Source: Capra hircus (Eukaryota; Chordata; Mammalia; Artiodactyla; Bovidae). From it: DNA of 64,000 nucleotides. Both the position numbers and the translations under genes were made by a program. This document shows positions 1 to 10,500 of the stretch, one piece after another. The stretch's first letter is position 1; each line of letters starts with the position of its first letter. The notes under the pieces are model-generated. The model saw only the letters and a program-made list of their open reading frames with translations, ran no database searches and was not told the origin of the DNA. The DNA lies in contig NC_030817.1 in assembly GCF_001704415.2 (NCBI RefSeq), positions 32,313,550-32,377,549 of the forward strand, given 5' to 3'.

Positions 1-170
1 AATGGTCGAGGGGATCTAACCCCATCCACCTGCTAAAAGAAGAGAGAGCTGAGCTGCCGTCATGCAAGGCATTCTGGAGAACACGGAGGGGCCACTGCCA
101 CCAGAAGAGACAAGCAGCTCTTAAGCAGGCTGACAGATATATTTAACTTGATGTAAGCTTTGGTGGTGGT

Positions 171-380
171 GGTTTAGTCACTAACCACTAGTCATGTCTG
201 ATTCCTATGACCCCATGGACTGTAGCCTGCCAGGCTTCTCTGTCCATGGGATCTCCCAGGCAAGAATACTGGAGTGGGTTGCCATATCCTTCTCCAGGGG
301 ATCTTCCTGACCCAGGAATCAAACCTGGGTCTCCTGCATTGCAGGAGGATTCTTCACCAACTGAGTTACCAGGGAAGCCT
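171..380 (-). repeat. Bov-tA SINE in DACT1 intron 3
   Basis: Reverse complement of the ruminant tRNA-derived SINE: the BovB-like tail region comes first and the tRNA-like head (AGGCTTCCCTGGTAACTCAG on the minus strand) ends at 380. Confidence 0.85.
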
Positions 381-690
381 TAACTTTAAATGATGAAGAA
401 GAAAGCAGATCTAAAGTAATCTTGAAAACGCAAACAAGTTAACAGCAAAGATTCAGAAACAGAGCTCAAGATCTGTAATATTGGGACAGGATTTCTAAAG
501 ATAAACTATCTTGCTACCATCAGGATATAAAGCCAGGTAACACCCAAAAACGACTGGGAATAGTGGTGATCTTGATCTAGACGCAGCTATGGCACTAAAG
601 GCAAAAAGCAGATGAAGTTCTCTGCCTTTGTTTTTTATCAGTAGAAGGGGCTGAAGCCAGACAACTTTTAAGGACCTTTGACCCCTTCCA

Positions 691-1494
691 ATTAAAAATG
701 TCTATCAATTCTGTAGATGAAGAAGTTGTGGTACTTATTATACACAATGGAAAATTATTCGGCCATAAAAAGGAACTCATTTGAGTCAGTTCTAGGAAGG
801 TAGATGAACCTGCTGCTGCTAAGTCACTCCAGTCATGTCCAACTCTGTGTGACCCCATAGATGGCAGCCCACCAGGCTCCCCCGTCCCTGGGATTCTCCA
901 GGCAAGAACACTGGAGTGGGTTGCCATTTCCTTCTCCAATGCATGAAAGTGAAAAGTGAAAGTGAAGTCGCTCAGTCGTGTCCGACTCTTAGTGACCCCA
1001 TGGACTGCAACCCACCAGGCTCCTCCATCCATGGGATTTTCCAGGCAAGAGTACTGGAGTAGGGTGCCATAGAACCTAGAGCCTGTTATATAGTAAAGTA
1101 AGTCAGAAAGAGAAAAACAAATATCATATACTAATGCATATATATGGAATCTAGAAAAATGGTACCAATGAACCTACTTGCAGGACAGGAATAGAGAAGC
1201 AGATATAGAGAACAGACTTTGGATACAGCGGGAAGGAAAGGGTGGAACCAATTGAGAGAGTAGCATTGAAACATATATATTACCATATGTAAAACAGATA
1301 GCTAACGGGAAATTTCTGTATAACACAGGGAGCTCAATGCAGTGCTCTGTGGCAACTTAGGGTGGTGTGCAGTGGGAGTAGGTTCAAGAGAGAGGGGACA
1401 TATGTATGTTTATGCAGGATTGAAATTGTTGTATGACAGAAGCCAAGACAATGCTGTAAAGTAATTATCCTCCAATTGAAAATCAATTTTTTAA
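691..1494 (+). repeat. Ruminant L1 3' end, split by Bov-A2
   Basis: End of ORF2 and 3' UTR of an L1. Left part 691-811, right part about 1072-1494. The L1 phrase 'gatgaacct / agagcctgttata' is interrupted at 811 and resumes at 1072. It ends in the ruminant L1 terminus (taattatcctccaatt). Confidence 0.8.
812..1070 (-). repeat. Bov-A2 dimeric SINE inside L1
   Basis: Full dimer in reverse: (GCT)n at the start, two Bov-A monomers joined by the CATGAAAGTGAAAAGTGAAAG-type linker near 940-965. GAACCT at 806-811 and 1072-1077 is the remnant target-site duplication. Confidence 0.88.
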
Positions 1495-1517
1495 ATGTCA
1501 GTTCTAAAAAGTCTTAC

Positions 1518-1673
1518 CTGCAGATTTGGGGCAACCATCTGAGATAGTCAAGGTTGCCTCCAAGGGGCTGCAGAAGCAGGTGCTGGAATGACAACTGGAT
1601 AAACACTCACTGAAGACCGAGTTCGAGGAATTGGACAGGGATCCTGAAGCCCCATCACTCAGTTCATAAAACC
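1518..1673 (-). CDS. DACT1: DACT1 coding exon 3 (residues 160-211)
   Basis: Third coding exon, 156 bp, which contains no long ATG-started frame and is easily missed. Read on the minus strand it begins after a TAG acceptor at 1674-1676, completes the split Gly160 codon, and encodes FYELSDGASGSLSNSSNSVF followed by a Ser/Cys-rich stretch with CHSSTCFCSP and ending DGCPKSA. This is the conserved serine-rich block that follows the coiled coil in mammalian DACT1. It ends one base into the next codon at 1518, with donor GTAAGA. The next exon should open in phase 1 and would be the large terminal exon carrying the central region and the PDZ-binding C-terminus; it is beyond the left edge. No stop or frameshift is visible. 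Confidence 0.94.
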
Positions 1674-2247
1674 CTACAAATCAAAACATCATTTAAGGTT
1701 AAGATCATGTCAAGCAAAAACACACATTTGTGCTTAAAAGGAAAAGGAGTAATGTACAAAAGAGAGAAAAGAGAGAATATGGAGGGAGGGATAGCAATTT
1801 TGGTTCATGAAATACAGTGTCTTGACTTTAGGGTTTCATTTCCAGCAATCCTCAGAAAAAAGCAAAGAGCCCATAACTACAAGTACGTTTCAAAGTTGAG
1901 AGTACTCTCACTCTCAAACTGACCTTCCTCCTTGACCCCACCTTTAAAGATGGGCAAGGAAAGAGACTTCAGATCTGTCAGAGTGTCAACTTTTTCACAA
2001 ACATTTCAGAAAAAATAACCTGAAGAGAAAAACAAATCTATGTAAGGAGCCAAATGGTTTAAAAGGAAAAAAGAAAACTTTTGAAGTGGTCTCAGGAAGT
2101 TGAAGTGTGACTAATTTTCTAGCCCTGTTCTGACTTTCTCAAGTTTCAAAGGAGGATCACGCTTCCAGAAATTTGCATAGAAGCTTTTATTTTTAAACTC
2201 AGGGGACTTCAGTCAGATGAGTCTCATTATTAAAAATTTTGTTGTCT

Positions 2248-2580
2248 AATGAACTCATCTATGAAACAGAAATAGACTCACAGACATAAAAGAACAGACT
2301 TGTGGTTGCTGGGGAATGGTGGGCAGGGATAGACTGGGAGTCTGGCATTGGCTGATACAAATCATTACATAGAAAATGGATGGCAATTTTCTCCCAATTA
2401 AAAATCAATTTAAAAAAAAAGAAAATGGATAAACAACAAGATCCTACTGTACAGTACAGGAAACTATATCCTGTGATAAACCATAACAGATAAGAATATA
2501 TATACAAATAACTGAATCACTTGTTGTATAGCAGAAATTAAAACAATGCTGTAAATCAACTATATTTCAATAAATTTATT
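2248..2580 (+). repeat. L1 3' end in DACT1 intron 2
   Basis: Typical artiodactyl L1 3' UTR, from 'aatgaactcatctatgaaacag' to the terminal 'tatatttcaataaa'. It carries a short secondary insert at 2382-2420. Confidence 0.8.
2382..2420 (+). repeat. Minimal L1 insertion with target-site duplication
   Basis: About 29 bp of L1 3' terminus (ctcccaattaaaaatcaatt) plus an A-tail, flanked by AGAAAATGGAT at 2371-2381 and again at 2420-2430. The older L1 reads continuously if the insert and one flank are removed. Confidence 0.75.
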
Positions 2581-2759
2581 GCCTGATTTTGTTTCCCTGT
2601 CATGCAACTGAATAATAGACTGTTCTTGTTTTGTTTTGCTGTAGACTCTCTGAACCGGAAACAAACTCCATTGTCCTTTGCAGGTCTGAGAATGCAAAGC
2701 ACAGGTGGCTGAGATAGAACTCATGGCCGCAGAATTTCTCCTCGTGCCCCCACACTCAC

Positions 2760-2892
2760 CTGAGCTGGGGCGGCTGTCTGTCTCCAGGCGCTCTTCAGAT
2801 GTCTTTTCCACATCCAGCCTCAAGTCACTTATCTGCTTGTCGAGTTCCTGCAACTGGTTCAACAAACCAGCGTCTCTTCTCCTCAAACAATT
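2760..2892 (-). CDS. DACT1: DACT1 coding exon 2 (residues 116-159 plus one base)
   Basis: Second coding exon, 133 bp. It starts after an acceptor ending in CAG at 2893-2895 and opens in phase 0 with NCLRRRDAGLLNQLQELDKQ, continuing the leucine-zipper coiled coil begun in exon 1. Heptad-spaced Leu/Ile run to about residue 146. The exon then encodes the conserved tail ETDSRPSS and ends one base into a glycine codon at 2760, followed by the donor GTGAGT. The remaining two bases of that codon are the first two bases of exon 3. The reading frame runs on past the donor into intron, so the splice site and not the next stop defines the end. An L1 3' end lies only about 180 bp into the following intron. 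Confidence 0.96.
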
Positions 2893-5054
2893 CTGATGAG
2901 GAAGAAACAGAGAAAGGAAAAAAAAAAAAAAAGTTGGCTCTAAGTATTCAAATTACCATCTAAAGAGTTCCCTAAATTTTCCAAAACCAAAACTTTACTG
3001 GATGATCTGAAGTAAAGAAAAACTTCAAGAATATGTCCTGTTTAATTCCACTTTCTCACATTTCGCAGTGATATAAAGTTTCTTCATAAAAACAAGACTT
3101 GCTTTTTGTTTCAGCTAATATATATACAAACTTACTTTTTATAGGTAGGGATATGAAAAACCCACTGAGATTTTTTTTTAAAAAACCTCTGTGTACAGCC
3201 AATTTATTACAAAACAGTACTTCACAGTAGACTCTTTAATTTGAAGTCAGAGTGTAACAGATTTCCTACACTACACTATAATCTTTCTTAGGTGAGATTT
3301 TCTGGCCAAATGTCCTGCAGAGTTTTGATTTCTATTAGTCACTTTGTGGGGTTTAATCAGTCTTAGGGCCTTTGAAAGTGAGAAACTAATACTAATAGCC
3401 AGTGCCAAGTATAATGTGAGCTGGCAGAATCCAAAACCCTCAAGGGAAGGTCCATCAAGATTTGAACTCAACTCGGGTTTCCAAAGGTGACAGACTGTAG
3501 TGCTAAGTCACACCGCCACCTAGTGCTTCCTATTGCTGGGAAGGAAAAAAAAAAAAAGAAGAAAACTCAAAGGCATCTGGTTCAAATCACAAATGCCAAG
3601 TCTACAAATGAAAATAGTACCACAAACACTGACTGGACGGGAATTCTCCTGACATGCTGTCTTGCTCCTCTCCAGGGAACAACAGGAATGTGCCACTCAC
3701 AATTGTGAGATTCATGAAGACAAGAAGGTGCTATTGTATAAGACAATGCACAGAATGTCAATGACCAGGCACAACCAGCAACAATTGACTCAGATCAGTC
3801 TGCTACCAAAAACCACAGCAAAATGCCAAACCTGAGGTATTGCACAAACCACTGCTTCCACACAGCCTTACAGAACAGATGCATATGAGTATCTGTTCCT
3901 CCTGTCTGTCCTTGAACTTAAAAAGCTTGGACACGTAACATGCTTGTTGTTAGAACGAGTTTCTTCAGGAAAAAAATGAACCCAACAAGTAAAATCACTT
4001 CGATGCTCAAAAAGAGACAAATTATCTGAAAAAAAGATAATACAAGAAAACCCTTGACAACCACAAGGCATCACTCTGTTAGCAGGAGAGACATTATCTA
4101 GTATGTGTCTAGTTTCAGATAGTATCACATGGTCAGATAAAGATTTTTTTTTTTTCTGTTTTCAAAACTAAATTTTTGAGGTCATGGAAACAAAGCTGCC
4201 GCCATTTCTCTGAGGGTGGGTCAAAGCGTTTCATCAATACATTAAGCGTCCAAGTTCTTTTTCTTCCCCGTTAATGAAGACGGTAGAGAATGTCTGAGAT
4301 GCTGACACAAATCCAATAAGATAAATGCTCCCTGAGAGGAGGTTTTCCCTTCCGCCCACCTCCACCTCAAGTCACAACGAGCAGTACGTAAGAGAGGAGG
4401 GGGCACTTTCTCCAGCCAAATTTCCATCATGTGCATCTGTTTTAGCCGCCTTATACAAAGGGCTTCTATCTGAAATTAAGCAGCAGAGTAGGCAAAAGCT
4501 GGCAGGCTGGAGGGGGGGAGCCGAGGGAGGGGCAGGCAGGGCTCCCCGCGGCCGCTTCCGTGTAATAGTAAAATTCGGCACTGGACAGTCAATCGCGCCC
4601 CAAAAGTCCCCTCCTCGGCTTTTGTCCCCTCTCGGCGGGAGGACCTGAAGCCAAGAAGCCCTCCAAAGAAATGCTATTTTAAAGGAGGGTTTGCAAACCT
4701 TCGGGGAGAGGGCAGGCATTCGTCTAACTAGAGCGATTGGAGGTTCCGACCACAAGACTCCAAGAATTCCGAAGGCAGGGCTAGAAGAGAGAGCGGCCAC
4801 CCTCGCCCGGGCAGTCCGCGCGGGGTCGCCGGCCTCTCACCTGACACAAAGCGGGCACACGCCGGGATCGCGTGGGCGTCGGCAACCCACGCGCCCCCGG
4901 GGACCCGCAGGAACCCAGATCAGGGAAGGGCCGGGCGGGGGTCCCGGGAAGCCAGAGGGTTGCTCCTAGCTAGAGGCACCCACCACGGACCACCTGCCCG
5001 ACCCCCGGCCCGTCTGCAGGGACAACCGTGCCCCTACCTCCGGGCACGACCTAC
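2893..5054 (-). other. DACT1: DACT1 intron 1
   Basis: A GT-AG intron of 2162 bp. The exon-1-proximal part (about 4480-5054) belongs to the CpG-island shoulder and has a G-rich run near 4512-4541. The rest is AT-rich with short poly-A/T runs near 2919, 3547 and 4144. I recognise no transposon in it. Confidence 0.85.
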
Positions 5055-5399
5055 CAATTGCTTCCGCAGCAGCAAGATGTTCTCCTCCAAGAACTTCTCC
5101 TCCAGGCGGTTGCGCTGCGCCGCCTCCCCCGGCAGCTCCCCGGCGCGGGCTGCAGCGGCCCCCGCGCCCCCTGTGCCGCGCAGGGCGCCCCGGACCAGCA
5201 GCTCCTGGCGCTGGCGCAGGTACTCCAGCTCCGCCAGCCCGGCCAGCGTGGCCTCCTGCCGCTCGCGGGTGCGCTGCCGCTCCGTGTCCGCCTCGCCCTT
5301 CTCCCGCCAGCGCCCCTCAGGCTCCGCCGTGCGCTGCTCTCCCCGGGCCGGCGCCGGCGGCTCCTGCTCCTTAGCCGTCCCGGTCGGACTCGGCTTCAT
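5055..5399 (-). CDS. DACT1: DACT1 coding exon 1 (residues 1-115)
   Basis: Amino-terminal exon of dapper homolog 1, a cytoplasmic/nuclear adaptor that binds Dishevelled and modulates Wnt/beta-catenin and planar-polarity signalling. The reading frame opens at ATG 5399-5397 with MKPSP, the start I recall for mammalian DACT1; the codons further upstream in frame begin with GTG, not ATG, so this is the first usable start. A charged Glu/Arg-rich stretch (about residues 28-65) is followed by a Gly/Ala-rich linker (71-86) and then the start of the leucine-zipper coiled coil (about 98-115, LEEKFLEENILLLRKQL), the family's self-association segment. The exon ends after a complete codon at 5055 and is followed by the donor GTAGGT. 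It is very GC-rich because it lies in the CpG island. The frame continues exactly into exon 2 at 2892. Confidence 0.96.
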
Positions 5400-5648
5400 G
5401 GCCCCCAACCCGGCCTCTCGCACCCGTCCCCGCAGCCGGGCCGCCCGGGCGGAGGAGCGGGCGCTAGGGCTGCGGCCTCGGGCTCATGCCTCCCGGCGGC
5501 AGGGCGCGGCGGCGGGGGCGGGGACCCGGAGCGCTCAGGACCCGCGCGCGGCCCCGGGCTGCAGCCGTCCGGGCCCCGGGCGGCGCAGTCCGCTGTCGCC
5601 GCGCGTCCCTCGCCGCGGCCCCGCAGCTGATAACGCCCTGCCCGGCGC

Positions 5649-5655
5649 TACGTCA
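5649..5655 (-). promoter_or_regulatory. CRE-like site in DACT1 promoter
   Basis: Reads TGACGTA on the minus strand, a CREB/ATF half-palindrome, about 250 bp upstream of the DACT1 start codon and inside the CpG island. The motif is seen; binding is inference. Confidence 0.4.
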
Positions 5656-5879
5656 CGCGCGGCGGCCAGGCGAACCCCCTCCCCGCGCCGGCCCCTCGGC
5701 TGCGAGGCCCGCTCCCCCTCGGCTTCCCCCTCTAGTGTCAGGGGCGCCGCTCGCGCTCGGCGCCGGCCTCCTGCTCGCCTGGCCCTCCCCGCTCCTCCCT
5801 CTCTCCTCCCCCGCTCTTCCCCGCGGGCCTCCTCGCCCCCTTTTCGGGTTTACGGCACCCAGTTTTTGCCTCGCTTCTT

Positions 5880-5884
5880 ATTGG
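5880..5884 (-). promoter_or_regulatory. CCAAT box upstream of DACT1
   Basis: CCAAT on the minus strand (AACCAATAAG context), about 480 bp upstream of the start codon at the outer edge of the CpG island. It is a plausible NF-Y site or simply chance. Confidence 0.3.
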
Positions 5885-6336
5885 TTCTTTACAATCGCAC
5901 AAAGCCAGGGGCGAGCACCCCGAGCCCCAGCATCCTGTTACAGCCGGCTTCGCTGGCAGGGTCCGCCAAGGGACGCAGCAGTTGGGCTCCCCAGAGAACT
6001 TTCTGAAACTCGACCGAGTTGCAGCCCACCATGTTAACCCTTTCCCCACACGTCCACTGTTCGCATCCACTCAGGCTGGTTTAGGTTTCTTCCACCTTAC
6101 CAAGTAAGGTACTGCGAGTGTATTCAAAGACTTTTTCTTGGAGTTGGCTTTTGTGACTCCAAGTTGTAAAGGCAAGCTCTACAAGGCACAGTGCAGCGTT
6201 GTCCGAAAACTGTTGAACTCTTGGTTTTGTTGCTGTTTGTTTTAATCTTTTCATGGAAGGCGTTTAAAATTAGGCAGGAGGATGTCGCTCTGCAGCCAGC
6301 GGTTGCATCAATTCTACAAGCTCCGGGCTTAGGGGG

Positions 6337-6355
6337 TGCGCGTGCGCGTGCGCGC
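6337..6355. repeat. Alternating purine-pyrimidine GC tract
   Basis: TGCGCG repeated three times, a sequence with Z-DNA potential that also resembles NRF1 half-sites. About 940 bp upstream of the DACT1 ATG. Confidence 0.7.
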
Positions 6356-6400
6356 TTTGGTTTTTTTTGTTAAGAGTTTTTTATTGTTGTTATTTAGTCT

Positions 6401-6550
6401 GCAAGCACAGGAGCTCTGAAACCGGATTGCCTGAATTTGAATCCCCTTTCCTGCCAAGACTAGCTGCGCAGGCAAGTAACTTCACCTCTCTGTGCCTCCG
6501 TAAATGGAACTACTAACAAGGTGCCTGTTGTAAGAATTATAATAATATAC
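6401..6550 (+). repeat. MIR SINE
   Basis: Old tRNA-derived mammalian repeat: 'tgaatttgaatcccc...' then 'aagtaacttcacctctctgtgcctc' and 'gtaaatgg', in the MIR order. Confidence 0.75.
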
Positions 6551-7138
6551 AGTATATAACATATATATATGGTCTGTTTACAATGGCGCAGGCACAGAGA
6601 GAGTAAAGGTTATGTGAGTTAAGTTGTATCTTTCTTTTCTTCTTCCAGAAGGACTTAACAAACTTTTCCCCTGCGGTTGCATTTGTAATATTGTCATCTA
6701 TGCTTGGGACACTGGTCTCAGGGCATTTCAGCGAGATGGGGTCTGGAAATGCCTCTCGCCAGCTTGTCCATGTAAAAGTACCATATCTGTTTTATTTTTT
6801 TTTTTTTTTTCATATCTGTTTTAAAAGCAGTACATCCAAGAGCCTCAGAAATTGAATTCAGCCAGTTGCAGTTTGCTGAAGTTCAGGCACAATGTTGTAT
6901 GCATTCTCTATCATTATTTAAGACTTAGACCTTTCTTAAGCTTCTTACCCCTGTTAAGAATTCTTCCTTTCTCCCCTCTATGTAGGCCAACCTTCTTCCC
7001 TCCAAGATCAGTTCACTTCTCTCTGAATTCCAGTCAACTGCATGAATTTGATTCTTACCAAATGCTCTTTGCATGGTTATTTATCTGGGTATGCACACAC
7101 ATAACTATGTACATAGGTGTTTATGTGTATCTATTAAT
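6551..7138. other. Intergenic, no gene
   Basis: AT-rich, with a poly-T run of about 20 at 6789-6810. Nothing else recognised. Confidence 0.5.
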
Positions 7139-7398
7139 GGCACCCCACTCCAGTACTCTTGCCTGGAAAATCCCATGGATGGAGGAGCCTGGTAGGCTGC
7201 AGTCCATGAGGTCACTGGGAGTCGGACGCGACTGAGCGACTTCACTTTCACTTTTCACTTTCATGCATTGGAGAAGGAAATGGCAACCCACTCCAGTGTT
7301 CTTGCCTGGAGAATCCCAGGGACAGGGGAGCCTGGTGGGCTGCTGTCCATGGGGTCGCACAGAGTCGGACACGACTAAAGCGACATAGCAGCAGCAGC
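7139..7398 (+). repeat. Bov-A2 dimeric SINE
   Basis: Two Bov-A monomers joined by a 'cactttcacttttcactttcatgcattgg' type linker near 7243-7270 and ending in a CAG-repeat tail. Confidence 0.9.
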
Positions 7399-7460
7399 AT
7401 TCTCTCCAATTACATTATTAGGATTCCTTGAAGACAGTGATTATTTTTCTCTTAGTGTAA

Positions 7461-7675
7461 CTATTGGAAAAGACTCATTAGAAGAGACCCTGATGCTGGG
7501 AAAGACAGAAGGCAGGAGGAGAAGGGGATGACAGAGGACGCGGTGGTTGGATGGCATTACCGACTCAATGGACATAAGTTTGAGCAAACTCCGGGAGATG
7601 GTGAAGGACAGGGAAGCCTGGCCTGCTGCAGCCCATGGGGTCGCAAAGAGTCAGACACGACTGAGTGACCTAACA
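7461..7675 (+). repeat. BovB-derived SINE (SINE2 type)
   Basis: Matches the BovB 3' coding end: 'ctattggaaaagactc', the GGCAGGAGGAGAAGGGGATG segment and terminal 'gacacgactgagtgac'. Confidence 0.85.
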
Positions 7676-10487
7676 ATAAGTATTACTATACTCAGGACAA
7701 TGCCTTTGCAACCATTCAAGAAACTGCAGGTTGGTTGTAAACTGTTTTTTCATTAACACAGTTTCTAACTAACTTAATCTCTGCAAAAAATAGTCAGTTT
7801 CACATTTACCGAAAAGCAAAAACAAGAGTTCTCTAGCCACTCTCCATTGACCTCCCCATTGCTGCCCTCACAGACATAAATGGAACTATAACTGCAACCA
7901 TGATTCATAATTAACCAGATTGTATCTTAAATCTAAAAATGTGAAAATGGAATTATGCTTGGGTGCTCCTCAGCATAAAAAATTAATTCTCTTCAGCTCA
8001 TCTAAGCTTTGTGCCTACTGTGTGCCAAACACAGTACTTGATAATAAAGGAACTAAATTTTCCTTTCTAATTTTAGTAAAGCGCTAAAGAATAATAACTG
8101 GTCCTCTTTGCCAAATGCCACACCCCTTTGTCCTCTGTCATTGTCTCATGCTATTCATTTGTAGGCAAGTTTCTTGCTTTCTAGTTCTGAATTAGATTCC
8201 TTCTGGCTGGGTGGAGTCTATTATGGGGGCCTGTGTTATGTCACACATTGACAACTATATTTATATAGTTGGGGGGGGGAAGCTGAAACGTGTTTTTACA
8301 CACTACTAATAAATCTTGTTAAAGTAGACAGACAAATCACTGTGTCTCCAAACCTCTATACCTCCCCAGCCCCCTCCTCACCAAATGCAACTTCGAGCTG
8401 GCTCATTAGCCCAAAGCAAACCATTTGCCATAACAGCTTGTACATCTCCATGAAAAAGTGTTCCCAGCAAGTTTAAATATTAAAACTAATGTATTCAAAT
8501 GGCTCCACCAATAAAATGGTCACAAATAGGAAAAGAGGTTATGCTTTCCAAAGTATCCATTACACATTAATAAATAATGCTGTTCATTCATGCGCCAATT
8601 AAAACAAACTCAGGCTGTCAAGTGAAGTTAGAAGCAAGGAGCTCAACGCTGTAGTTGTTTTTCCAGGAAAACTAATGTTGTCAGATTAAGTGTGCCTGGT
8701 TGGGTTGCCCCTATTCTCTTTTTAACCCAACAGCCTATTTCTCCTCTCCAATTTAGTCTTTCTTTCTTAGGCTTTCTTTCCTCTTTGAGTCTTTGTTTTG
8801 GTTGCAGGTATTTGGGAAGCAGTTGAAGGTAATCACCCACTGTTTGCTGCTCCTTCCTGTCAGCAACAGGATCTCACTTCACCCTACTGTTTTGATTTTT
8901 CTTTCCTTTTCTTTTTAAAGCAAGTGCTGGTGCTTCTTCCTCCGCCAATGCTACTTTGTTATCTCCTTTCTAGTATTGCTCAGCTCTCTTTAGTTCTTTT
9001 GCTTTCCCTGGAGGCCTCTGTCTTCTCAGAAAGGGTGCTAATCGGCACTCAGAATGTGTGACACTCAGAATGTGTGACATTAAAGACGGGTGGATCTGCC
9101 ACCCAGAGGATCTAGAGAGTAAGATAAAGTTGCCAGAACGAAGAGGAATCTTGACTGAATATATCACAGTCATGTGGCTTACACTTAAAGACATTTCCTA
9201 GGCAGAGCCAGGAAAGGTCCCTCAGATGACACAGTCTGATTCTTTGCCCTTGGGCAGAACAACTCCCAACAGCACCCCCACAAAGTCTGAGCATCATTGT
9301 ACAAATGCCTTATCCAGCAGTGAACATTTTTTTGCAGCCCAGCAAAGTAAGGAGCATCAATTGCACATTTTGCTATAGAGCAGTGCAACAAAATGATGCC
9401 TTCCAGCTTTTATGGCCAAACAAACACAAATGATGTAACTGGGAAAAGCTGTCTCCGAATAGGAGGGAAAAAAATAAAGGGCAGTCTTTTGAGTTGGGGT
9501 GATGACCACCATTCGAGGGACAGGGATCAAAGCTCCAGCCAGACATCAAAGCCCATTTGAATCTAATGCCAGAAGAGCCACAGTGAATTAAACTTCATAT
9601 ATAAACTAATTATAGCTTGACCCCCACAATTAGGCTTCAGTGAGCACATAGACGAAAGAAAGCAGACATTGAAACAAAAGATCAAGAGAAAAGAAAGTTG
9701 GTAGCAAAACTGGGCAACATCATGGCCCTGACCACTTTACAAATCTTTTGAGGGCAGAGGGGAACCAGGGAATGGCAGCGGAAACAGCAGCCTTGGACAA
9801 TGCAGGTCTTGTCTGAAAGGCTATGAGACAGCTTCTACTCTCACTGACTCGTGCACAACCAGAGGCATCCTTATTCCTGGAAGAAAAGGTTACCGTTTAG
9901 CTCTTTTTCAGCATTGTTAAAGTTCCCCTTCACCAGATTTCACTTGAAGGAGTGAGCACAAGGTGATTCCATGAAGTTTGGGGGGTAATTCCCAACACAT
10001 CTGTCTGGCAGTGGCTGGCATTCCCTACAGTCAATCACAGATGTCTACACCAACTTTGAACTTCAGTCCCTTAGCTCTGCCATGTCAGCTAGTCATCTTT
10101 ATAGATGAAATGTGTGGCACAGCAATTGTGCAAATTCCCTAGAACTACCTACTCTGGCTCTAACACCATGAAATAAGACTACTTCATCCCCAGGCAAAAT
10201 TTAAACGTGTTTCACTTACAAGTAGCCTCTTTAAACAATTATATTGAGTAAATTTTACCCTTACTCTGATTTGTTGGGACCAGTCACCAATTTTTTGAAA
10301 GTCTCAATTGTATGAGCTGGTAAACCATTGCACACCTGATGTGACAATCCATAGACTATTTTCAGTCGCATTTTTTGGTAGATAAACATTAGTGCTTTCT
10401 TAAAATCATGAAGTCCAAATTTATTACCCAAGTCTCTTGATTAAGAAAAAAAATTCAAAGCAGGCACTCTTATAAAAATAAATATAT
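7676..10487. other. Largely unique intergenic block
   Basis: 2.8 kb with no young SINE. It holds candidate regulatory blocks at about 8370-8650 and 9480-9700, a G-run near 8271-8279, and a short tandem copy of CACTCAGAATGTGTGACA at about 9047-9080. The many short open frames are not gene-like. Confidence 0.5.
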
Positions 10488-10500
10488 ACCATCATTATTA

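Larger units (their letters stand above)
1..1517 (-). other. DACT1: DACT1 intron 3 (partial)
   Basis: Starts with GTAAGA at 1517 and runs off the left edge. Much of it is transposon: L1 with a Bov-A2 inside it (about 691-1494) and a Bov-tA (171-380). I recognise nothing in 1-170 or 381-690. Confidence 0.8.
1674..2759 (-). other. DACT1: DACT1 intron 2
   Basis: A GT-AG intron of 1086 bp. It contains an L1 3' end (2248-2580) with a tiny secondary insert. The part from 1680 to 2247 is AT-rich and I recognise nothing in it. Confidence 0.85.
4790..5860. promoter_or_regulatory. DACT1: DACT1 CpG island and promoter
   Basis: About 1 kb of very GC-rich, CpG-dense sequence covers exon 1, the start of intron 1 and the region upstream of the ATG, in sharp contrast to the AT-rich surroundings. 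I see no convincing TATA box at a fixed distance from the ATG, as is usual for CpG-island promoters. The transcription start cannot be placed by eye; it should lie between about 5400 and 5900 on the minus strand. Long open frames seen here on both strands are a by-product of base composition. Confidence 0.85.
5861..6400. other. Upstream flank of DACT1 promoter
   Basis: Non-repetitive transition from CpG island to AT-rich DNA. Holds the CCAAT box and an alternating GC tract at 6337-6355. No gene recognised. Confidence 0.5.

Noticed and set aside
595..1032. 145-codon minus-strand open frame
   Set aside because: It is the translated Bov-A2 dimer (AVHGVTKSRTRLSD is the usual SINE read-through).
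4960..6037. Very long open frames on the plus strand (up to 348 codons) across the CpG island
   Set aside because: They are GC-rich shadows opposite DACT1 exon 1 and its promoter, with Arg/Ala/Pro-rich low-complexity translation and no known domain.
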